The position numbers were made by a program, and so were the translations under genes. Positions 1 to 5,168 of a stretch of 11,128 bases of DNA are shown here, in pieces. Below the pieces are notes generated by a model. It made no database searches, was not told where the DNA came from, and saw nothing but the letters and a program-made list of their open reading frames with translations. The stretch lies in contig NZ_CALGNQ010000173.1 in NCBI RefSeq assembly GCF_937958535.1, positions 1 to 11,128 of the forward strand. The letters run 5' to 3'. The DNA comes from an uncultured Georgenia sp. GTDB taxonomy: Bacteria; Actinomycetota; Actinomycetes; Actinomycetales; Actinomycetaceae. The first letter of the stretch is position 1; every line of letters starts with the position of its first letter.

Positions 1-81
1 GCCCCTCGGCCCGGCCGACGTGCCGAGCGCGCGAGGTGGCACCATGCGGGGATGACCACCGCAGACACGCAGGGTGAGGCG

Positions 82-966
82 ATGAGCGCACTGATCAGCC
101 CGGAGCAGCTGCGGTCCCTGCTGGGCCACGGCTCTGCCCCACTGCTCCTCGACGTGCGCTGGACGCTCGCCGGTGCGGACCGGGAGGGTTACCGCGCCGC
201 GCACCTGCCCGGCGCCGTCTTCTGCGACCTCGACACCGACCTCGCCGACCCGCCCGGTGCGGGCGGGCGGCATCCGCTGCCTTCCCCGGGGCGGTTGGCC
301 GAGTCCTTCCGTGTGCTCGGGGTGGGGCCCGGCACCAGCGTCGTCGTCTACGACGGTGGGGTGGCGGCGGCCGCAGCGCGGGCGTGGTGGTGCCTGCGGT
401 GGATCGGGCACGACGACGTGCGGGCGCTCGACGGCGGCCTGCCGGCCTGGCGAGCCGCGGGCGGGGCCGTGGAGAGCGGTGAGGTGACCCCGACCCCGGC
501 ACCCGCGCCACCCGGCGGTGGGCGCACGGGCGCTGGGCAGCCGGCGGAGAGGGGGTCGAGCGCCCGTGGACCGGCCGGCCCGCGCGCCGTCGTCGACGCC
601 GAGGACGTGCTCGCCGGGCAGGCCGGGCTGCTGCTCGACGCCCGTGCCGGCGAGCGCTTCCGCGGTGAGGACGAACCTGTCGACCCGGTGGCCGGCCACA
701 TCCCGGGGGCCCGGTCACTCCCGGCCGCACGGCTGCTCGACGCCGAGGGCCGCTACCTCCCGGCCGCGACCCTCCGCGAGCTCCTCGCCGACGCCGGTGC
801 CGTGCCCGGTGCCGGCCCCGTCACCGCCTACTGCGGCTCGGGTGTGACCGCGGCCCAGCTCGTGCTGGCGGCGCACGAGGCGGGGGTCGACGCCTCCCTC
901 TACCCCGGTTCCTGGTCGCACTGGATCACCGACCCGGCGCGTCCGACCGCCACCGGTGAGGGCTGA
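82..966 (+). CDS. Two-domain rhodanese-like sulfurtransferase (SseA / 3-mercaptopyruvate sulfurtransferase type)
   Basis: The protein has 294 residues in two rhodanese folds, the usual size for this family. Domain 1 covers about residues 1-130 and has no cysteine at its active-site loop position, where it reads VVVYDGG, so it is the inactive structural half. Domain 2 (about 170-290) carries the loop YCGSGVTA with catalytic Cys251. The CGSGVT form is typical of SseA-like mercaptopyruvate sulfurtransferases, whereas classical thiosulfate sulfurtransferases have CRKGVT. The inferred role is cytoplasmic transfer of sulfane sulfur to cyanide or another thiophilic acceptor; the real donor cannot be told from sequence. 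The interdomain linker (about 135-168) is unusually long and rich in Pro and Gly. I chose ATG 82 because MSALISPEQL is a typical family start and AGGGTGAGG lies just upstream. An in-frame ATG at 52 would add ten residues. The gene stands alone and ends before a repeat array. Confidence 0.9.
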   Translation: MSALISPEQLRSLLGHGSAPLLLDVRWTLAGADREGYRAAHLPGAVFCDLDTDLADPPGAGGRHPLPSPGRLAESFRVLGVGPGTSVVVYDGGVAAAAARAWWCLRWIGHDDVRALDGGLPAWRAAGGAVESGEVTPTPAPAPPGGGRTGAGQPAERGSSARGPAGPRAVVDAEDVLAGQAGLLLDARAGERFRGEDEPVDPVAGHIPGARSLPAARLLDAEGRYLPAATLRELLADAGAVPGAGPVTAYCGSGVTAAQLVLAAHEAGVDASLYPGSWSHWITDPARPTATGEG

Positions 967-984
967 CGGCGGCGGGGCCGCACG

Positions 985-1112
985 CCCTCGACCTGGGGCC
1001 GTGAGCCCTCGGCCTGGCGGCCGTGAACCCTCGACCTGGGACCGTGAGCCCTCGGCCTGGCGGCCGTGAACCCTCGGCCTGGGACCGCACGCCCTCGACC
1101 TGGCGCCTGACC
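985..1112. repeat. Intergenic 21/22-bp tandem repeat array, six units with a 43-bp higher-order period
   Basis: Six units that all begin CCCTCG[A/G]CCTGG start at 985, 1006, 1028, 1049, 1071 and 1092. Units 1-4 alternate between 21 and 22 bp and between GACCTGG and GGCCTGG forms, so the true period there is 43 bp (21+22). The last two units are more diverged. Most units continue into CCGTGA. The array begins 18 bp after the sulfurtransferase stop codon and fills about half of the 274-bp gap before the DUF1801 gene. Units are directly abutting with no spacers. The remainder of the gap (1113-1240) holds only a weak possible -10 (TACGGT, 1195-1200) for the next gene. I see no gene in this gap; an open frame running antisense through it just translates the repeat. 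Confidence 0.9.
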
Positions 1113-1240
1113 ACCCAGTGCCGCACCTCGCTCCGACCCGACCTGCTCGTCGTCCGCGACGGAGCCGTTCCGCAGCGATCGGGAGCGCACGGGCTACGGT
1201 GAAGGCCCGACACCTTCCCGCCCCCCTGAGAGGACCGTCC

Positions 1241-1666
1241 ATGGCCACGGCTGACAACAGGATGCGCCCCACGGACGCGGACCCGCAGGAGTTCATCGCC
1301 GGGGTGGAGAACGCCACCCGCCGCGCGGACGCCGAGCGCCTGGTCGAGATCATGCGGGAGATCACCGGCGAGGAACCGGTGATGTGGGGCCAGAGCATCA
1401 TCGGTTTCGGCAGCTACCACTACCGCTACGAGTCCGGCCGCGAGGGCGACGCCCCGCTCATCGGGTTCAGCCCGCGGAAGGCGAACCTGGTCGTCTACCT
1501 CGTCGCCGACTACGAGCAGCGCTGCCCGGAGGAGCTCGCCAAGCTCGGCCCGTACAAGAGCGGCAAGACATGCCTCTACCTCACCCGCCTCGACCGGGTC
1601 GACGAGGACGTGCTGCGCTACCTCATCAAGGACTCCTACGAGCTCACCCGGGCGGAGTACGCGTAG
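1241..1666 (+). CDS. DUF1801 domain-containing protein
   Basis: This is a 141-residue single-domain protein. Features shared with DUF1801 (YdhG-like) proteins run along its whole length: a helix with ADAERLVEIMREITGEEPVMWG, then IIGFGSYHYRYESGREG, then IGFSPRKANLVVYL, and a C-terminal KTCLYLTRLDRVDEDVLRYLI. The family is small, soluble and of unknown biochemical function, with a beta-rich fold, and I assign no role. I chose ATG 1241 because an AGAGGA ribosome site (1229-1234) lies six bases before it and homologous sequence begins there; the open frame extends further upstream to 1118 but without a family signature. The gene is monocistronic and convergent with the tricorn protease gene, with 162 bp between the two stop codons. 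Confidence 0.9.
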   Translation: MATADNRMRPTDADPQEFIAGVENATRRADAERLVEIMREITGEEPVMWGQSIIGFGSYHYRYESGREGDAPLIGFSPRKANLVVYLVADYEQRCPEELAKLGPYKSGKTCLYLTRLDRVDEDVLRYLIKDSYELTRAEYA

Positions 1667-1695
1667 CGGGACCCACCGCTCCGTGCAGCGGCTGA

Positions 1696-1711
1696 CCGAC
1701 AGCGATGTCGG
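1696..1711 (+). terminator. Possible terminator hairpin with a GCGA tetraloop in the convergent gap
   Basis: CCGACA (1696-1701), GCGA (1702-1705) and TGTCGG (1706-1711) form a perfect 6-bp stem closed by a GNRA-type tetraloop, starting 30 bases after the DUF1801 stop. There is no T-tract after it, so it is not a canonical intrinsic terminator, although actinobacterial terminators often lack one. The rest of the gap (1712-1828) shows nothing I can interpret. Confidence 0.3.
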
Positions 1712-1828
1712 ACGTCGGCGATACACAGCCCTCTGTCACACCCGCATGGAGAACGAGGGGGTCACCCGCTCACTCACTCAGGACGCTCGCCAACTCACCG
1801 ATGCCGACCACGCGGCCGGGCGCGGTCA

Positions 1829-4800
1829 CTACCCACCAGCACCGGCCGCCCGCACCCTCGGCTCCGGCAGCGCCGGCGGATCGAGGGCAGGTGTGCGCTC
1901 GAGCGCGGCGAACGCCTCCGCGATCGCCCGGTCGAGCTGCCTGTCCACCCCCGCCACGAAGTCGCCCGGCGAGTGGACCACCTCGATGTCGGGCTCGACA
2001 CCGTGGTTCTCCACGCCCCAACCCTGCTTCTCGAAGACGAACGCGTACCGCGGCTGGGTCACCGACGTCCCGTCGACCAGCGTGAAGCGGCCGTCGATCC
2101 CGATGACGCCGCCCCACGTCCGCTCCCCGACCACCGGGCCGAGCCCCACCGACTGCGCGGCCGCGACGATGATGTCGCCGTCGGAGCCCGCCTCGGCGTT
2201 GGCCACGAGCACCACCGGCCCGCGCGCCGCCTGGCTCGGGTAGCTGCCCGGCGTGGCGAAGTGTCGTCCGGGGGCCCACGCCAGCACCTTGGCGACCAGG
2301 CGGGAGAGCACGAGCTCGGAGGTGTGCCCGCCGCGGTTGTACCGGACGTCGACGATGATCCCCTCGGCGCGTGAGGCGTGCCGCAGGTCGCGGTGCAGCT
2401 GCGCCCAGCCGCTGGCCACCATGTCCGGGATGTGCACGTAGCCCAGCCGTCCCTCGGTCTGCTCGCGCACGTACTCGCGCCGGGAGCGCACCCAGTCCTG
2501 GTAGCGCAGGGTCTCCTCCGACTTGAGCGGCACGACGACGACGCGCCGGTCGGTCCCGCCCCGCCGCAGGGTCAGCTCCACCGGCTTCTCGGCGGCACCG
2601 ACGAGCAGGGGCGCCGGACCGAGGACGGGGTCGACCGGCACCCCGTCCACGGCGACGACGAGGTCCCCCGCCCGGGCGTCCACCCCGGCCGCCCGGAGCG
2701 GGCTGCGCGCCTCCGGGTCGGAGGACTCCCCCGGCAGGATCCGCTCGATGCGCCAGCCGTCCTCCGCGCGGGCGAGGTCGGCCCCGAGCAGGCCGAGCCG
2801 CCGTTCCTGGTCCCCGGGCGGGTCGGCAGGCGTGACGTAGGAGTGGGAGGTGTTGAGCTCGGCGCCCACCTCCCACAGGACGTCGACGAGGTCGTCGTGG
2901 GTGCGCAGCCGGTCGAGCACCGGGCGCCACCGGTCCGCCACACCGGCCCAGTCGACGCCGTCCATGTCCGCGCGCCAGAAGTGGTCGCGCATGATCCGGT
3001 GGTTCTCCTCGAACATCTGCCGCCACTCGGCCGCGGGATCGACGTCGAACCGGAGCCGGGTGAGGTCGACGGTGACGACCGCGCCGTCGTCGTCCTCGGG
3101 GGGCTTGGTGTCGGCCGGCTGGACGGTGACGGTGTCCTTGTGCCGGATGACCACCCGCTGCCCGTCGCCGGAGACCGCGACCGCGTCGACCTTCTCGGCC
3201 ACGGTGGTGACCTTGCGGTCGGCGAAGGACCAGTACTGCAGCTGGTCGGCCGGTGGTTCGCCCTGGACGCCGGCGCGGCGGCTGCCGAGCACGCCGGTCT
3301 CGGCGGCCACCTTGACCCACAGCATGCCTCCCTTGGCGGGCAGCAGGTCGCGGTACTGCCCCGAGGGCACCTCGAACGGGACGATCCGCTCCTCGGCACC
3401 GTCGACGTCGAGGTCGGGGCAGGTGACCGGTTCCCCGTCGGCGTCCTTGCCGGTGTCCTTGCTGATCCGCCAGCCATCGGCGCTGGGCCCGAACGGGGCG
3501 GGTTCACGCGCGGAGAGCGGGATGAGCCAGGGCCGGGTGGAGCCGGTGAACGAGAGCCCGAACTCGTGGTTGTCGTAGCTCGGGTCGAAGGTGCGGTCGG
3601 AGAGGAAGACGAGGTACTTGCCGTCCGCGCTGAAGACGGGGTTGTGGTCGTTGTACTTGCCCGACGTGAGGGCGACGGGAGCGGTGCCCGCCGAGAGGTC
3701 GACGATCCGCAGCTGGTTCAGCCGGTCTTCCAGCGTCGGCTGGGACCACATGAGGTAGCGCCCGTCGGGTGAGAAGCTGATGTGCCGGACCTCGCCCTCG
3801 GCCGCGACGTCGATGTCGGTGACCTGTTCGGACTCGACGTCCACCAGCCGCACCGCACCGTCGTGGGAGACGGTGGCCACGCGTCTGCCGGCGGGGTCGC
3901 CGACGAGGCGCAGCACGCGGCCGAGCGCGCCGTGGGCGAGCCGTCGCGGGGCCTCGGCGCCGGTCAGCGTGTGCACCTCCAGCGCGTCCTCGCCCTCCGC
4001 GTCCGTGACGACGACGGCGCGCCCGGTCCGACCGAGCAGCGCGGGCTCACGGACCCGCACGCCCGAGTCGGCCACCAGTGCCCGGGCGGGTCCCTGCCGG
4101 TGGCTGAGCCAGTACGCGTTGCCCCGCCAGCCGACGAGGCTGGCATCGCCGCCGTGGTCGGGGACGAGGTGGTCGAGGTTCTCTGTCGGCTTGACCGCGA
4201 ACGACGGCGGAGGCCCCACCGGGACCGTGACGTCGAGCGGGCGGGCCGGTGACTCGACGTCGTCCATGAGCCAGAGCCGGCCGCGGGTGTGCCAGACGAT
4301 GCGCCGCCCGTCCGTCGCCGCGTCCCGGACGTACCCCACGTCGGGACCCTGGTGGGTGACCTGGCGCGGCTCGCCGTCACCCGGGGTGTCCCAGAGCCAG
4401 AGGTTGGCCTGCTCGTCGGCGCGGTCGGGGAAGCGAGCGGCACGGTCGGAGACGAATGCGAGGCGGTCGCCGAACCACATCGGGTCGACGATGGACGCAC
4501 GCTCGTCCGGCAGGAGCCGTTGCCACGTACCGGCCGTGCGCAGCCACAGCTTGGGGGCGGTGCCGCCGCGGTAGCGCTTCCAGTGCGCCGGCGGGAGGGT
4601 GTTCCAGGTGGTGAGGGCCACCCGTCCGTCGCCGGCGAGGGCGACGCCCGACGCGGGACCGAGGTCGAGGCGCTCGACCGCGCCGTCCAACGCGACGGCC
4701 TTGACGACGACGTGCCGCAGGTTCGCCTCGCCCGCGTTCGTCGCGGCGAGGACGCGGCCGTCGGCGGTCCAGCCGAGCACGCGCGTCCGGTCGGCTCCCC

Positions 4801-5047
4801 ACCAGGTGAGGCGCCGGCTGCCACCGGTGGCGAGGTCGACGACCATGACCTCGGGATGTCCGTCGCGGTGTGAGACGTGGGCGAGATGAGCGCCGTCCGG
4901 CGAGAAGCGGGGGTAGGAGGCGGCCACTCGGTCGGCGGTGAGCCGCCACGCCCGCCCGCCGTCGGCGGGTGCCAGCCAGACGTCGTCGTCGGCGACGAAG
5001 GTGATGAGGTCGCCGTGGATGTGCGGATAGCGCAGGTAGGCACTCAT
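1829..5047 (-). CDS. Tricorn protease homologue (S41-family serine peptidase)
   Basis: At 1072 residues this is essentially the length of Thermoplasma tricorn (1071). The order of parts also matches: a six-bladed propeller (about 1-310), a seven-bladed propeller (about 320-660) with repeated SPDG and SADGKYLVFLSD strands, helical C1 (about 665-740), a PDZ domain (about 755-840) and C2 (about 850-1050). Catalytic residues are present: His735 in NTSHSYV, nucleophile Ser955 in GSDGD, and Glu1013 in GVENHG. They correspond to Thermoplasma His746, Ser965 and Glu1023 with a near-constant offset. Family knowledge says it is a large homo-oligomeric cytosolic peptidase that cuts peptides released by the proteasome; substrates here are unknown. 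I see no signal peptide. None of the aminopeptidase interacting factors F1-F3 is in the window. The start ATG has no clear ribosome site but a -10-like hexamer six bases away, suggesting a leaderless message. It is divergent from the HNH gene. Confidence 0.95.
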   Translation of the reverse strand: MSAYLRYPHIHGDLITFVADDDVWLAPADGGRAWRLTADRVAASYPRFSPDGAHLAHVSHRDGHPEVMVVDLATGGSRRLTWWGADRTRVLGWTADGRVLAATNAGEANLRHVVVKAVALDGAVERLDLGPASGVALAGDGRVALTTWNTLPPAHWKRYRGGTAPKLWLRTAGTWQRLLPDERASIVDPMWFGDRLAFVSDRAARFPDRADEQANLWLWDTPGDGEPRQVTHQGPDVGYVRDAATDGRRIVWHTRGRLWLMDDVESPARPLDVTVPVGPPPSFAVKPTENLDHLVPDHGGDASLVGWRGNAYWLSHRQGPARALVADSGVRVREPALLGRTGRAVVVTDAEGEDALEVHTLTGAEAPRRLAHGALGRVLRLVGDPAGRRVATVSHDGAVRLVDVESEQVTDIDVAAEGEVRHISFSPDGRYLMWSQPTLEDRLNQLRIVDLSAGTAPVALTSGKYNDHNPVFSADGKYLVFLSDRTFDPSYDNHEFGLSFTGSTRPWLIPLSAREPAPFGPSADGWRISKDTGKDADGEPVTCPDLDVDGAEERIVPFEVPSGQYRDLLPAKGGMLWVKVAAETGVLGSRRAGVQGEPPADQLQYWSFADRKVTTVAEKVDAVAVSGDGQRVVIRHKDTVTVQPADTKPPEDDDGAVVTVDLTRLRFDVDPAAEWRQMFEENHRIMRDHFWRADMDGVDWAGVADRWRPVLDRLRTHDDLVDVLWEVGAELNTSHSYVTPADPPGDQERRLGLLGADLARAEDGWRIERILPGESSDPEARSPLRAAGVDARAGDLVVAVDGVPVDPVLGPAPLLVGAAEKPVELTLRRGGTDRRVVVVPLKSEETLRYQDWVRSRREYVREQTEGRLGYVHIPDMVASGWAQLHRDLRHASRAEGIIVDVRYNRGGHTSELVLSRLVAKVLAWAPGRHFATPGSYPSQAARGPVVLVANAEAGSDGDIIVAAAQSVGLGPVVGERTWGGVIGIDGRFTLVDGTSVTQPRYAFVFEKQGWGVENHGVEPDIEVVHSPGDFVAGVDRQLDRAIAEAFAALERTPALDPPALPEPRVRAAGAGG

Positions 5048-5053
5048 CGCGCC

Positions 5054-5059
5054 AAGGTA
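5054..5059 (-). promoter_or_regulatory. Putative leaderless -10 element of the tricorn protease gene
   Basis: Read on the minus strand, TACCTT (TANNNT form) is followed by exactly six bases (GGCGCG) and then the ATG of the tricorn gene. In actinobacteria this spacing places transcription initiation at or within a base of the A of the start codon, giving a leaderless message. The absence of a Shine-Dalgarno sequence before this ATG agrees. The -35 region is not recognisable. Confidence 0.45.
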
Positions 5060-5119
5060 GCGGGCGAGCGGCGGTTCCGGGCAGCGATTTCGGCGGTGGG
5101 ACCGGTGCTCACCCAGGGG

Positions 5120-5148
5120 TTGCTATTCGAACTGGTGTTCGATAGTGT
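5120..5148 (+). promoter_or_regulatory. Putative sigma-A-type promoter of the DUF222/HNH gene
   Basis: TTGCTA (5120-5125) resembles a -35 element and TAGTGT (5143-5148) a -10 element. They are separated by exactly 17 bp. The spacer is filled by the SOS box, so LexA bound there would occlude RNA polymerase. The predicted start of transcription is near 5155, which would leave a very short leader that begins about at the ribosome site. Confidence 0.55.
5127..5142. promoter_or_regulatory. LexA binding site (SOS box)
   Basis: TCGAACTGGTGTTCGA is a perfect match to the mycobacterial/actinobacterial SOS-box pattern TCGAAC-N4-GTTCGA, with six-base perfectly inverted arms. It lies 26 bp before the GTG start of the HNH gene, between its -35 and -10 elements. 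Established knowledge: several 13E12 (DUF222/HNH) genes of Mycobacterium tuberculosis carry such boxes and are DNA-damage inducible, so the pairing of this site with this gene family is the expected one. The box is 79 bp upstream of the tricorn start codon; an effect on tricorn is possible but less likely. Confidence 0.85.
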
Positions 5149-5154
5149 GGTCCT

Positions 5155-5160
5155 AGGAGG
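5155..5160 (+). promoter_or_regulatory. Ribosome binding site AGGAGG that fixes the HNH gene start
   Basis: AGGAGG lies eight bases before GTG 5169. A second in-frame GTG at 5160 overlaps the ribosome site itself and so cannot be served by it. This decides for 5169 as the start. Confidence 0.8.
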
Positions 5161-5168
5161 TGGCGCCC

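Noticed and set aside
44..55. Three-codon mini-ORF (ATG CGG GGA TGA) overlapping the ATG at 52
   Set aside because: A GAGGTGG sequence precedes it, so a leader-peptide idea came up, but the frame is too short to support and the better sulfurtransferase start is at 82.
926..1726. Minus-strand open frame through the 985-1112 array, with repetitive GSRPPGRGLTVPGRG-like translation
   Set aside because: It is antisense to the well-supported DUF1801 gene, its novelty comes only from translating the intergenic repeat, and it lacks a ribosome site and any domain signature.
2378..3772. Long plus-strand open frame inside the tricorn gene (464 codons)
   Set aside because: High-GC antisense shadow. The tricorn frame has full-length domain and catalytic-motif support; this one has neither family motifs nor a plausible start.
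5160..5162. GTG 5160 as start of the HNH gene
   Set aside because: It overlaps the AGGAGG ribosome site, which correctly spaces GTG 5169 instead.
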